From Larkinella sp965227735 (GTDB lineage: Bacteria > Bacteroidota > Bacteroidia > Cytophagales > Spirosomataceae), in NCBI RefSeq assembly GCF_965227735.1, contig NZ_OZ245776.1, positions 5,890,001 through 5,954,000 of the forward strand: DNA of 64,000 bases, in the 5' to 3' direction. Positions within the stretch are counted from its first letter, which is position 1, and each line of letters opens with the position of its first letter. The position numbers were made by a program, and so were the translations under genes. Shown here in pieces: positions 51,978 through 60,917 of this stretch. The notes beneath the pieces were generated by a model. It did no database searches and was not told the DNA's origin. It saw only the letters and a program-made list of their open reading frames with translations.

Positions 51978-52059
51978 TAATGATGAATGATAAACGATGG
52001 ATGATGAGTGGACTGGCTTATGACGCAATCCATCGTTCATCATTCACCGTTCATCATTA
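51978..52059. repeat. Inverted repeat overlapping the 3' end of rsmA, ATGATGAA family
   Basis: Left part (51978 onward: TAATGATGAATGATAAACGA) pairs imperfectly with the right part (about 52029-52059: CATCGTTCATCATTCACCGT). The right arm includes the rsmA stop codon and the last codons (MMNGE). Located between mgtE and rsmA. Confidence 0.85.
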
Positions 52060-52888
52060 ACAAGGTAAGTTGAACAAACTCCGGCACGCCCAGTTGTTCG
52101 GCGCGTTTATCCAGTAAAGGGTGAGACAACATGGACTCCGGAGGGTTTAACGGTTTCAAGGCATTTCGCAGTGTTTTCCGCCGGTTGTTGAAGCCTTGTT
52201 TAACAACCTGAACAAATTTTTTCTCGTCACAAGGCAAGGCAACGACGGTGTTCCGACGAAGACTGATGACCCCTGACTGCACTTTTGGCGGGGGCGAAAA
52301 TACACTGGCATCCACTGTAAATTCATACCGGATGTCGTAGTAGGCCTGTAACAGAACGCTCAGAATACCGTAATCCTTGTTGCCCGGCGGGGAGGCAATG
52401 CGCTGAGCCACTTCCTGTTGCAACATACACACGACTTCCTGCACCTGCTGGCGATGGTCTAAAACCTTGAATAAAATCTGCGACGAAATGTTATAGGGGA
52501 AGTTCCCGATGATGGCAACGGGCTCCTGAAACAGAACCGATAAATCTTTTTTGAGAAAATCACCGTCCAGAATCCGGCCGCGCAGCATGGGGAAATGGGC
52601 GGTGAGGTAGGCAATGGATTCGGTGTCGATCTCGATGACGTGCGTCGTAAACGGCAGATCGGGGCCAAGCAGATATTGCGTCAGCACACCCATACCCGGG
52701 CCAATTTCCAGCACGGTTTTATAACCATTATGGCCGGAAAGCAGCCCTGCGATGCGTTCGGCAATGCTGAGATCTTTCAGAAAATGTTGACCCAGGTGTT
52801 TTTTAGCGCGAACGGCATCGCCCCGGAAGGACGGTTCCCGGTTTGAGGTGGTTCGCTTTGAAGGTTTTCCGTAAGAACGCACAGGCAT
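52040..52888 (-). CDS. rsmA: 16S rRNA (adenine1518-N6/adenine1519-N6)-dimethyltransferase
   Basis: A 282-residue methyltransferase (KsgA) that dimethylates A1518 and A1519 of 16S rRNA during small-subunit maturation. Signature motifs: HLGQHFLKD near the start, the SAM-binding VLEIGPGMGVLTQYLL, and the catalytic NFPYNISSQ near 130. A 27-residue basic N-terminal extension precedes the usual start. The final residues (MMNGE and the stop) come from the adjoining palindromic repeat. mgtE lies downstream on the same strand. Confidence 0.95.
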   Translation of the reverse strand: MPVRSYGKPSKRTTSNREPSFRGDAVRAKKHLGQHFLKDLSIAERIAGLLSGHNGYKTVLEIGPGMGVLTQYLLGPDLPFTTHVIEIDTESIAYLTAHFPMLRGRILDGDFLKKDLSVLFQEPVAIIGNFPYNISSQILFKVLDHRQQVQEVVCMLQQEVAQRIASPPGNKDYGILSVLLQAYYDIRYEFTVDASVFSPPPKVQSGVISLRRNTVVALPCDEKKFVQVVKQGFNNRRKTLRNALKPLNPPESMLSHPLLDKRAEQLGVPEFVQLTLLMMNGE

Positions 52889-53009
52889 GATTTGACAATT
52901 TTATTCCTGCAAAGGTACACCGACGGTTGATGGAACCGTATAAAATTCGTGGCATTTCCTGAGGGAATTGGTTAATTTTACCGCTTTCCCGGTAATACGT
53001 CATTTATTC

Positions 53010-53630
53010 ATGCACAGAGGTGTTATTCATTACGATGAGTTGACGGAATGTGGGCTGTTCAAGGATGCAAGTGGTCAGATTCATATTTTTCGCAAGGGCG
53101 ATCCGGTTTATCGGCATGTCTGGACGTATGAAATCGCCGAAAAACCGCCGACAGGCGCTGTAATACCCGTTATGCAGCCTGATCGCCGACCGTTGGGGCC
53201 ACCGCTACCGGTCGAAAAACCGCTGGAAGCCATGCCCCGGGTGAGTTCGGCGGGGTTGCCGTCTGCCCGGGTGGGTTTGCTCAACTGGATCGGGATGGCG
53301 TTATCCGGACTGGCGTTGCTGTTGTTGATCAACATTGGGGGAGAGCCGCGCAAAGACGGCGTGGGCAGCAATCCGAAACTGATCGACTCCATGTGGGCCG
53401 TCATGGCGGGGGTGCTGTTGCTGATCGAACTGATTTATTTCAGTGTGGGCGCGGCTCGCTGGCGCATACGTACGAATTACTGGGGTATCGTCGTTTGTAC
53501 AGTATTTGCCAGCCTCTTAATGAGGGGTTGCGATCATTACGAAGCCGACAAACTCGCTGACGTTTATACCATTGTACTGGCGATTTTATTACTGATCGTT
53601 TATTTACTGCCTAAACAAAAAAACGGTTGA
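53010..53630 (+). CDS. Four-helix membrane protein of unknown function (first gene of the terminal cluster)
   Basis: A 206-residue protein. The first 85 residues are soluble, with an SH3-like or beta-rich start (GVIHYDELTECGLFKDASGQ) and a Pro-rich spacer; then four predicted membrane helices occupy about residues 88-112, 127-150, 157-173 and 181-201. I do not recognise a family. The ATG at 53010 begins the conserved part. It is the first of a co-directional run ending beyond the right edge, though a hairpin follows it, so membership in the cluster is inferred. Confidence 0.65.
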   Translation: MHRGVIHYDELTECGLFKDASGQIHIFRKGDPVYRHVWTYEIAEKPPTGAVIPVMQPDRRPLGPPLPVEKPLEAMPRVSSAGLPSARVGLLNWIGMALSGLALLLLINIGGEPRKDGVGSNPKLIDSMWAVMAGVLLLIELIYFSVGAARWRIRTNYWGIVVCTVFASLLMRGCDHYEADKLADVYTIVLAILLLIVYLLPKQKNG

Positions 53631-53635
53631 AGGTG

Positions 53636-53707
53636 TTTTGCCCCCAACCCCCTAAAGGGGGCTTTTGATCCTGAGTTTTTGGCCCCCTTTAGGGGGTTGG
53701 GGCAAAA
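53636..53707. repeat. Inverted repeat, CCCCCAACCCCCTAAAGGGGGC family
   Basis: Left arm 53636-53662 and right arm 53682-53707 are complementary apart from one extra C in the left arm. Each arm also contains the smaller palindrome CCCCCTAAAGGGGG. A second member is at 55052-55115, so the two flank the VWA-like lipoprotein gene. Confidence 0.9.
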
Positions 53708-53775
53708 TCCATATTGAGGAAACGACCGACCTGGAACCGGTTTCGAACCAGATACCATACGACGTGCACAAACGA

Positions 53776-55047
53776 ATGAATCAATCACCTCTGCGGGCCA
53801 CCAGCCTGTTTTTTCTGGTACTCCTCCTGTTCTTCCAAAGCTGCGGCCGGAAAGAAAAAAAGACCGAAAAACCGCCCGAAGCCAAACCCGCAGGCATCAG
53901 CAACATCCTGTTTTTTATGGAAACCTCGGCCAGCATGGGCGGGTATCTGAAAGGAGAAACGAATTTTAAAGTCGCGGTTTCCGAGGTGGTGACCAAACTG
54001 AACCAGATTGCGCCGGTGGAAGTCTGGACCATTGCCGGAAAGCCCAAGCCCGTTGTGGAGGGCTATAATCAGTTTGTGGTCAATCTGGCTACCACGCCTT
54101 TGGCCACCGAGCGGAGCTCGGAATTGCACAAAATTTTCAAGGAAGTGGGGGAGAAGGCCAGGGGCAACACCGTCGCCCTGCTGGTGTCGGATTGCATTCT
54201 GTCGTTTCCGGATGCCGAAATCCGGAAAAACCCGGAAATCAACCGCCAGAATGCCGAGAGCGTTCTGAAAAGCCAGATCAACGACCAGTTTGCCAGCCTG
54301 AAAAAGCAGGGCATCAGTGCCACGGTTTTGGCCTACAGCTCCGGTTTTAACGGCACCTACTACGATTACCAGAATAACAAGCACAAGCTGACGGGCGAGT
54401 CACGGCCGTTTTACATCTGGATCATTGGCAAACAGGAACTGGTTGGCGATCTGAACCGGAAACTGAATGAACTGATGATTACCAAACCCGCCAAGCAACT
54501 GGATTTTGGAGCCAGCGGAGCGTTGAAACAGTTCGATCTGTTCTTTTCGCTGAATAAAAAAGGGGAGTGGCGCGCCGAAAAAGCGGGTTTGGCCGAACTG
54601 ACTGTAAAACCGGCGGCTCCGGCTGAATTTGCGGTGGGCGTCAACCTGAACGGGCTACCGGCTTATGCCCAGGCAGAAGATTTCATTCGGAAAAACCTGG
54701 TCGTAACCGCTCCCAATGCCACCGTTAAGCTGATCAACGTTCAGAAAAAAGAAAAAGTCGCTACCAATCGACTGAAAGAGCGGGAACTGAAACTGCTCAA
54801 TCAGAACTCCCACGTGCTGACGTTCCGGGTCGAAAATCTCTATGACGACAAAGCAGACGTTGCCATCAAATTGCCGGTGCGGTTTGACGACTGGTATGCC
54901 AGCGGCTGGTCGACCATGGACGACCGGACACCCACCAGCCGGTTTAACAAAACCTTTGCGCTGGTTCACCTGATGAATGGCGTCAAGGAAGCTTACCAAT
55001 CGTCGAACAACGATTTTCTGGTGCTGAATTTAAAATTGGAAAAATAA
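53776..55047 (+). CDS. VWA-like lipoprotein of unknown function
   Basis: A 423-residue lipoprotein with signal ending LLFFQSC (Cys23). Residues about 40-230 look like a von Willebrand A fold: a hydrophobic strand NILFFMETSASMGGYLKGET, then later a TVALLVSDCILSF strand and an ATVLAYSSGFNG strand. The classical MIDAS motif DxSxS reads E-T-S-A-S here, so the first Asp is Glu. The C-terminal half is beta-rich. The ATG at 53776 gives the signal peptide. Membership with the tubulin-like and actin-like genes downstream suggests an envelope-side partner; the function is not known. Confidence 0.7.
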   Translation: MNQSPLRATSLFFLVLLLFFQSCGRKEKKTEKPPEAKPAGISNILFFMETSASMGGYLKGETNFKVAVSEVVTKLNQIAPVEVWTIAGKPKPVVEGYNQFVVNLATTPLATERSSELHKIFKEVGEKARGNTVALLVSDCILSFPDAEIRKNPEINRQNAESVLKSQINDQFASLKKQGISATVLAYSSGFNGTYYDYQNNKHKLTGESRPFYIWIIGKQELVGDLNRKLNELMITKPAKQLDFGASGALKQFDLFFSLNKKGEWRAEKAGLAELTVKPAAPAEFAVGVNLNGLPAYAQAEDFIRKNLVVTAPNATVKLINVQKKEKVATNRLKERELKLLNQNSHVLTFRVENLYDDKADVAIKLPVRFDDWYASGWSTMDDRTPTSRFNKTFALVHLMNGVKEAYQSSNNDFLVLNLKLEK

Positions 55048-55051
55048 ATTC

Positions 55052-55115
55052 TGCCCCCAACCCCTAAAGGGGGGGCTAACCCGGAGGTTTTAGCCCCCTT
55101 TAGGGGGTTGGGGGC
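55052..55115. repeat. Inverted repeat, CCCCCAACCCCCTAAAGGGGGC family
   Basis: Left arm from 55052 (TGCCCCCAACCCCTAAAGGG) and right arm ending 55115 (TTTAGGGGGTTGGGGGCA) pair with one or two mismatches. It starts 5 bp after the stop codon of the VWA-like gene. Confidence 0.9.
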
Positions 55116-55149
55116 AATCGACAACACACAAATACTAACTTTCATCCCC

Positions 55150-55524
55150 ATGTTTGTAACCCTGTATGAACTCTGGCTGGGCCAGAACAATGACCCTATC
55201 TACGCCGACGAAATCTTTACGCCCGTTGGTCTTCTTACCCTCTTGTTTTCGCTGGGCCTGGCGGCCTTGTTTTATCTGATTCTGGGACGCTGGAAGTCCA
55301 TTTTTTACCGCACCTCTCACTGGGTCATCATGCTGGTGATCGCCGGTATTTTCGGATTTGGGTATGCGGTCTGGTTCGCCCTCGATGCCACCGGTGCCGA
55401 GGATACCGACAGTTACATGCAGGGATTTGGGGGCGTAAACTTATTGTACGCACTAATTTACTTTTTCGTTTTTTCGTTACTCCTGAAACGGTTCTCCATT
55501 TTTGCGAAGAGAACCCCCTTCTAA
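55150..55524 (+). CDS. Small three-helix membrane protein
   Basis: A 124-residue protein with predicted membrane helices near residues 24-46, 58-80 and 98-116 and a short acidic loop (DATGAEDTDS). I do not recognise a family. It lies between the VWA-like lipoprotein and the tubulin-like gene in the same direction, with repeats on both sides. Its membrane location matches its neighbours. Confidence 0.65.
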   Translation: MFVTLYELWLGQNNDPIYADEIFTPVGLLTLLFSLGLAALFYLILGRWKSIFYRTSHWVIMLVIAGIFGFGYAVWFALDATGAEDTDSYMQGFGGVNLLYALIYFFVFSLLLKRFSIFAKRTPF

Positions 55525-55530
55525 GCCGTC

Positions 55531-55622
55531 CTGAACTCGGATTACGCAGATTAAAGGATTAACAGGGATTAGCTGCCGCAATCTATCCTGTTAATCCTTT
55601 AATCTGCGTAATCCGGGTTCAG
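55531..55622. repeat. Inverted repeat with a further tandem copy, GGATTACGCAGATTAAAGG family
   Basis: Arms 55531-55566 and 55587-55622 pair at 35 of 36 positions. A further partial copy of the right arm (AATCCTTTAATCCGCGTAAT and following) runs to about 55664 just before the next ATG at 55677. Confidence 0.92.
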
Positions 55623-55676
55623 ACAATCGTAGCGAATCCTTTAATCCGCGTAATCCCGGTTCAGAAAACTTTTTCT

Positions 55677-57173
55677 ATGAAACTATTTCTTTTTGGTATT
55701 GGTGGTACGGGCGCCCGCGTCCTTCGCTCGCTGACCATGTTGCTGGCCGCCGGGTCCAAAACCCCCGCCGACCTGACCATTATTCCGATTCTGCTCGACA
55801 TGGACATGCAGAACGGTGACACCGAACGGGCGTTGCGGGAAGTGGAACTCTACCGCGCCATCCGCCGGACGGCGTATAAAGACACCGCAGCCAGTCAGGG
55901 AAGTCAGACCGAACGGCGGACGTTTTTTGCCACGCCTTTGCAACCGCTCGGGACGCTTCAGGCCGAAAATGCGCAGGAGAAAATCGGCGATTCGGTGTTG
56001 CCCAAACTGACCGATCACGAGGGGACTTTTGAAGAGTTTCTGAGTGTCAGCAGCATGGATGACATCGACCGTGAACTGCTCAAACTGCTCTATGACAACT
56101 CGGCCCGGCCCACAAGTGCGGAATTGAAGCTGAATCTGTCGGTGGGTTTCAAAGGAAATCCGAACATCGGCAGTGTGGTGTTTAACGCGCTGGAAGACTC
56201 GGCGGTGTATAAATATTTCACCGGTGCCTTCAACGACCAGACCGACCGGATTTTTGTCATCAGTTCGATTTTTGGGGGTACGGGTTCGGCTGGTTTTCCG
56301 CAACTGATCAAATTGTTGCAGCATCCGAGTCAGAAAATCCAGATCCGCAACGCCAAAAAAGGGGCGGTGACGGTGATGCCGTATTTTGCGCTGGAAGAAA
56401 ACAGCCAGAGTGCCATCGACCAGAACCGGTTTTTGTCCAAAACCAAGGCTGCGCTTTCGTATTACCAGACGCAGGTGAACCTGGATGCGCTCTATTACAT
56501 TGGCGACCGGCCCGGTAGCAAGCTCTATCCCAATGTGGAAGGTGGCTCGAAGCAGACCAACAACGCCCACGTGGTGGAGATGCTGGCGGCTGCGGCCATT
56601 CTGGATTTCGCCAATAAACCCGAAGCTGAATTCAGCGACGCCAAGCGGTATTTTGAATACGGCCTGAAACGCAACGACCGGACGCTCGATCTGCCACATT
56701 TTCACGACCAGACTTACAACGGTATTCTCGAACCGCTCATCCGGTTTGCCTACGCGACGAAGTTTTTCACCGACTTTGTGCCGACCAACCTGGGCGAAGC
56801 GTTTGCCAAAAACCTGGCGCTTTCCCAGAACCTGCGCACCAACACGTTTTATACGTCGCTGGAAAATTTCATGACGCACCACTTCAAAACCTGGCTCAAC
56901 GAAATGGCGCAGAATGACCGGGCGTTTTATCCGTTCGACATGCTGAACGATTTCAATGCGATGGTGCGCTCGAAGCGGATCGAAACCGGTTTTTTTGACA
57001 AAGGACTCAGTGAGAAATTCCTCCGGGATCAGGCCGGGAAAATCGAAAATACGTTCCAGACGCCCTTTCCGGAGCCGGAAAAGCGGTTCATGCAATTGCT
57101 GATTGAAATTGCGGAGAAAGCCCGCGAAAAACTCGGCCCGCTCAACCGGCAATTGTCGGATGCTAATGTATAG
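55677..57173 (+). CDS. Tubulin/FtsZ-like (Tubulin_2-type) GTPase-fold protein
   Basis: A 498-residue cytoplasmic protein. The N-terminus starts directly with a Rossmann strand and glycine turn, MKLFLFGIGGTGARVL, and the tubulin signature loop appears near residue 200 as SSIFGGTGSAGF (G-G-T-G-S-A-G, compared with GGGTG[ST]G in FtsZ and tubulin). These are the nucleotide-binding features of the tubulin superfamily. Length and the divergent middle fit bacterial 'tubulin-like' proteins rather than FtsZ. Polymerisation and GTPase activity are inferred. It lies in a co-directional run with an actin/Hsp70-type protein and membrane proteins. Confidence 0.8.
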   Translation: MKLFLFGIGGTGARVLRSLTMLLAAGSKTPADLTIIPILLDMDMQNGDTERALREVELYRAIRRTAYKDTAASQGSQTERRTFFATPLQPLGTLQAENAQEKIGDSVLPKLTDHEGTFEEFLSVSSMDDIDRELLKLLYDNSARPTSAELKLNLSVGFKGNPNIGSVVFNALEDSAVYKYFTGAFNDQTDRIFVISSIFGGTGSAGFPQLIKLLQHPSQKIQIRNAKKGAVTVMPYFALEENSQSAIDQNRFLSKTKAALSYYQTQVNLDALYYIGDRPGSKLYPNVEGGSKQTNNAHVVEMLAAAAILDFANKPEAEFSDAKRYFEYGLKRNDRTLDLPHFHDQTYNGILEPLIRFAYATKFFTDFVPTNLGEAFAKNLALSQNLRTNTFYTSLENFMTHHFKTWLNEMAQNDRAFYPFDMLNDFNAMVRSKRIETGFFDKGLSEKFLRDQAGKIENTFQTPFPEPEKRFMQLLIEIAEKAREKLGPLNRQLSDANV

Positions 57174-57177
57174 TAGT

Positions 57178-57287
57178 GAATTGTTACACAGGGTTGATCA
57201 GAGGACATCAGGGTTAATCAGAGTATTTAATGAAAACTTTTCCCTGATTAACTCTGATACCCTCTGATCAACTCTGTGTAACAATTC
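57178..57287. repeat. Intergenic inverted repeat, ACACAGGGTT family
   Basis: Arms 57178-57204 and 57261-57287 pair at 26 of 27 positions (GAATTGTTACACAGGGTTGA and onward). It shares ACACAGGGTT and TCAGAGGACATCAG words with the element at 44031-44111. It separates the tubulin-like and actin-like genes. Confidence 0.92.
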
Positions 57288-57305
57288 ATAGATATCTCGA
57301 AACTC

Positions 57306-60300
57306 ATGCCACATATTCTCAGAATTGATAATGACCCCAACGTCAGCCAGCAGAACCACCAGGATTGGACGGGTTCGCACACCGGCCTGACGGGCAACCG
57401 CATTGAACACATTCCCGACACGCTTTCCGGGGCCGCGGGTGGTGCCGCCGGTGCCGCAGCCAAAGCCGGTACGTCGATTCCGTCGCCCTTTGCGCGGCTG
57501 TATCTGTTTGATACGGCTTTCCGGATGATCAAAAACAACCAACTTCCGCGCGAACTGTCGCTGTATCACGTGCTGGTTTCGCACGCCCTCGACATGCTGG
57601 AGCTGCTGTTTCAGGCCGGGAACAGTGCAGATCTGACGTACCGGGTCTGGAACCGCGCAGAACGACTGGATGCCCTGCGGAAAAAACCCAACCCCTCGAC
57701 CACCGTTCGCCATGCGCACCAGATTCTGGCCAAAGCCCTGGAACTGGATTTTCGCAACGAACTGGGCACGCTGCAACAGTTTACGCTGATCTATTACAAA
57801 GGCGCGCTGCTGGGTGGAACCTCGCCCTTGTCGCTGGTCTTTACGTCACCCAACTGGGAACAGGAACGCCAGAACAAGTTCATTGATCCGCCCAAAAGCA
57901 CAACGGGCCGGATGCTGTTTCAGAATGAATATGTGCCTTTGCAGGATCGGGATACGGCTTTTGTGACCTACCTGCGACGGCTTTATGATCAGTATAAAGA
58001 TCTGCTGCCCACCAAAGGCGGTTTTTCCGAATTTCTGTATAAAGCGTTTTTTGACAATACCACCCAACTCCCGGTTGAAGCCAACACGACGCTGGCGAAC
58101 TTCGAACCGATTCAGATTGGTGGCGAAGGCAACTCGACTTTGCAGGTGCTGCCGGGACTGGCCCTTTACAAAGTGCGTGAAAACGATGTGCTGGACGATA
58201 TTGAAGAAAACAGCGATTTCGTCATGCAGCCCACGGTTTCGTATTACCAGCAGGAAAGCCGCAACGGCGCACCGACCAACGTTCGGAAACCGCTGGCACT
58301 GGCGTCGCGGATGGATGTAGCCGGGCGGTATGTGAAAAATACCAACTGGAATCCGCAGACGGTCATCATGCGCTCGCTGCTGAACAACCTCAGCGAAGGC
58401 GGTTTGCTGGCCGAACGGTATTTGCCGGGCGTCGACAACGTGCGGTATCCGTTCCTGACGACCGATGACTTCCTGGAAGATTTTCTGATTCAGGTTCCGT
58501 TTAAAATCAACAACAAGCGGTTTTTTACCGGAACCATCGGCGAATGCGAGTTTTTGCTGCCGGTTCGGAAAGAGTATTTCAACTTCTTCCGGATCGACGA
58601 TTTGCAAAAACAGTTTTCCTTTTCGGTGGAACACCGGGGAACCGATAAGATTATTACGGCGATTCTTCGCATTCCGATTCGGAACAACCGGACGATCGAA
58701 TTCCGGAAAGAATACAATTTGGGCCGACCGGAAACCGTGATCGACTTCCGGGCCGGTCTGGCGTTTTTTCCGTTCTACCGCGTTACGGTTCCCGATTTGC
58801 AGTCCCTGAACCAGTATTATGTCATGCTGGCCGATGTCAGCGATCCGAACATTGGTTTTCGGGCGCACAACTCGGTGCATTTTTACGAGCTACCCAATAT
58901 TATTGCGGGAAAACCGCTCAATGTTCCGGCTCCGGAAGCCCGTTCACCGAAAGTCGACCCCTTGCCGGCGTCGTATTATTACAAAGTCCCGCAGGCATTC
59001 GACGTCATGGAAATCCGGCTGGAGCGGAGCGGTATTCCGTACCGGGGGCTGGTGTTGCCGCAGTTTACTACCATTTCGGAAAAAGGCTACAAAAACTTTA
59101 CGTTTGCCATTGACTTCGGAACGTCCAATACGCACATCGCCTACACCGATGCTGCGATGGGCGATGTGGAGCCGAAAGCCCTGACGGTGAGCGATCAGAA
59201 TACGTCGCTCAACAAAGACGAACTGCAAATGGTGTTGTTCAACAAACCGTATGAAGGCTACGAAGCGCAGACGGTGTACGACAAATACGAAAAACGGGTC
59301 AGCTTTGGCGGTCTTGTGCAGCTCGATCAACTGGTTCGGCGGGAGTTTGTTCCGGCCATTATCGGCAAGGAGTTTGGCTCGCCGTTCGCGTTCCCGCTTC
59401 GGACGACGGTGTACGAGAAAAGCGGTTTTACCGACAGTGGTAACAACTTGTTTTCCAAAGTCAACCTGGGCTTCAACATCGATCTCGAGGAAGGCAGCAC
59501 GGGCGTCAATCACTACGTGACAAATTTGAAATGGCTGTTTGAAAACCAGCCGGGCGACACCCTGAATCGCCCCCGGGTTCGGGCTTTTTTCGAAACACTT
59601 TTTCTATTGATTCGAAACAAAGTGATTCTGAATCAGGGCAATGTGCAGCAAACGAGCATCGTGTGGCTGGCTCCATCGAGCATGCGGGCCGTCACGGAAG
59701 ATAACCTGGTACACGAGTGGGAACAGGCCGCCCGGAATGTCTTTGGCACCACGAGTAACTTCCGGGTCAAACCGGTACCGGAGTCGCTGGCGCCCTACTT
59801 TTACCTCGTTAAAAACGGCGTCAAGTCTTTTGCCGACACCGTCAACGTGGACATCGGTGGTGGAACGGCCGACATCATGCTGTTCATGAAACAGCAGGGG
59901 CGGTATTTGAATACGTCGTTCCGGTTTGCCGGTTACGACATCTGGGGGGGCGGTTTGGACGAACAGGGCCACCCGTCGCACCGGAAAGACAGCGGTTTTG
60001 TCAAAAATTACCTGGCCTACCGCCGAACGTTGAATCAAACGCCCGCCCGGGAAGATTCGATTCTCGACACGTTTCTGAACAAACCGGAGCTGACCGCCGA
60101 GGATATTGTTAGTTTGCTGTTCAAATACGACAGTCACTTCAAGTTTACGCAGTCGATTCAGGATGGGAAACCGGCCCTGCGAATCGTACTCTACCTGCAC
60201 TATAGCTCGATTGTCTATCATCTGGTTCAATTGCTGGAGTCGCACAACCTGGCGTTGCCGCGGTACCTGACGTTTACGGGCCGGGGTAGTCAGTATCTGG

Positions 60301-60890
60301 CGATGCTCGGGTCGCGGTCGCGCCTGATTCAGTTTACCAAGATGCTGTTCAAGGCATATTCCAAACAGGCGGTACCGTCGGATTTTGAAGTGATTCTGTC
60401 CGATAATCCGAAGGAAACCACGGCCAACGGAGCGGTTTTATACGAAAACGCCGGTGGCGAGAAAGCGCAGTATGAAAACCGGGAAACGACCTGTTACTGG
60501 GGCAACGAACCCGCAACGGCCGACGAAGCAGGGCAGGAGCAGGCGAACCCCTTTGCCTTTGAATACCGCCGGACAAAAATCGGGGAAGTCAGCCCGCAGC
60601 AGGCGTTTCACCACTCGGTTTTGCACAACATGCAGCGGTTTCTGGAACTGACGTTGCACGACCGCGATATTGCTTATTTCCTGAGCGAATACAATATCCA
60701 GACGCCTGAGCGGTATGTCGATTACCTCGTCGGCGCGGACATCACGCGCGGGGGACGTCTCTACGACAGCTACATGCTGGCGCGGATGGGTTTTGAACAA
60801 CGGCCAAATGATGCGCTGGGTGAAACCTACTTTTTTCTGCCGCTCAAACACGCGTTGTATGAGCTGTCGAAGTACATTGCCGAATCGTAA
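57306..60890 (+). CDS. Large protein with actin/Hsp70-type ATPase domain (SrfB-like)
   Basis: A 1194-residue protein. The first 600 residues have no motif I recognise. The ATPase domain follows: phosphate-1 motif FAIDFGTSNTHIAYTD near residues 600-615, phosphate-2 motif VNVDIGGGTADIMLF near 845-859, and an adenosine-site motif YLTFTGRGSQYLAML near 987-1001. This order is that of the actin/Hsp70/MreB superfamily. No signal peptide. The size and layout recall SrfB, a large Hsp70-like protein of unclear function; that relation is inferred from motifs. It sits between a tubulin-like gene and membrane-protein genes. Confidence 0.82.
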   Translation: MPHILRIDNDPNVSQQNHQDWTGSHTGLTGNRIEHIPDTLSGAAGGAAGAAAKAGTSIPSPFARLYLFDTAFRMIKNNQLPRELSLYHVLVSHALDMLELLFQAGNSADLTYRVWNRAERLDALRKKPNPSTTVRHAHQILAKALELDFRNELGTLQQFTLIYYKGALLGGTSPLSLVFTSPNWEQERQNKFIDPPKSTTGRMLFQNEYVPLQDRDTAFVTYLRRLYDQYKDLLPTKGGFSEFLYKAFFDNTTQLPVEANTTLANFEPIQIGGEGNSTLQVLPGLALYKVRENDVLDDIEENSDFVMQPTVSYYQQESRNGAPTNVRKPLALASRMDVAGRYVKNTNWNPQTVIMRSLLNNLSEGGLLAERYLPGVDNVRYPFLTTDDFLEDFLIQVPFKINNKRFFTGTIGECEFLLPVRKEYFNFFRIDDLQKQFSFSVEHRGTDKIITAILRIPIRNNRTIEFRKEYNLGRPETVIDFRAGLAFFPFYRVTVPDLQSLNQYYVMLADVSDPNIGFRAHNSVHFYELPNIIAGKPLNVPAPEARSPKVDPLPASYYYKVPQAFDVMEIRLERSGIPYRGLVLPQFTTISEKGYKNFTFAIDFGTSNTHIAYTDAAMGDVEPKALTVSDQNTSLNKDELQMVLFNKPYEGYEAQTVYDKYEKRVSFGGLVQLDQLVRREFVPAIIGKEFGSPFAFPLRTTVYEKSGFTDSGNNLFSKVNLGFNIDLEEGSTGVNHYVTNLKWLFENQPGDTLNRPRVRAFFETLFLLIRNKVILNQGNVQQTSIVWLAPSSMRAVTEDNLVHEWEQAARNVFGTTSNFRVKPVPESLAPYFYLVKNGVKSFADTVNVDIGGGTADIMLFMKQQGRYLNTSFRFAGYDIWGGGLDEQGHPSHRKDSGFVKNYLAYRRTLNQTPAREDSILDTFLNKPELTAEDIVSLLFKYDSHFKFTQSIQDGKPALRIVLYLHYSSIVYHLVQLLESHNLALPRYLTFTGRGSQYLAMLGSRSRLIQFTKMLFKAYSKQAVPSDFEVILSDNPKETTANGAVLYENAGGEKAQYENRETTCYWGNEPATADEAGQEQANPFAFEYRRTKIGEVSPQQAFHHSVLHNMQRFLELTLHDRDIAYFLSEYNIQTPERYVDYLVGADITRGGRLYDSYMLARMGFEQRPNDALGETYFFLPLKHALYELSKYIAES

Positions 60891-60917
60891 TCCTCAACTA
60901 AACTTTCTTTTCAAAGG

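Noticed and set aside
55683..57152. 489-codon minus-strand open frame over the tubulin-like gene
   Set aside because: Antisense shadow; the plus strand carries the nucleotide-binding motifs.
57846..58880. 344-codon minus-strand frame over the actin-like gene
   Set aside because: Shadow frame in the unknown N-terminal region; no signal, motif or start context.
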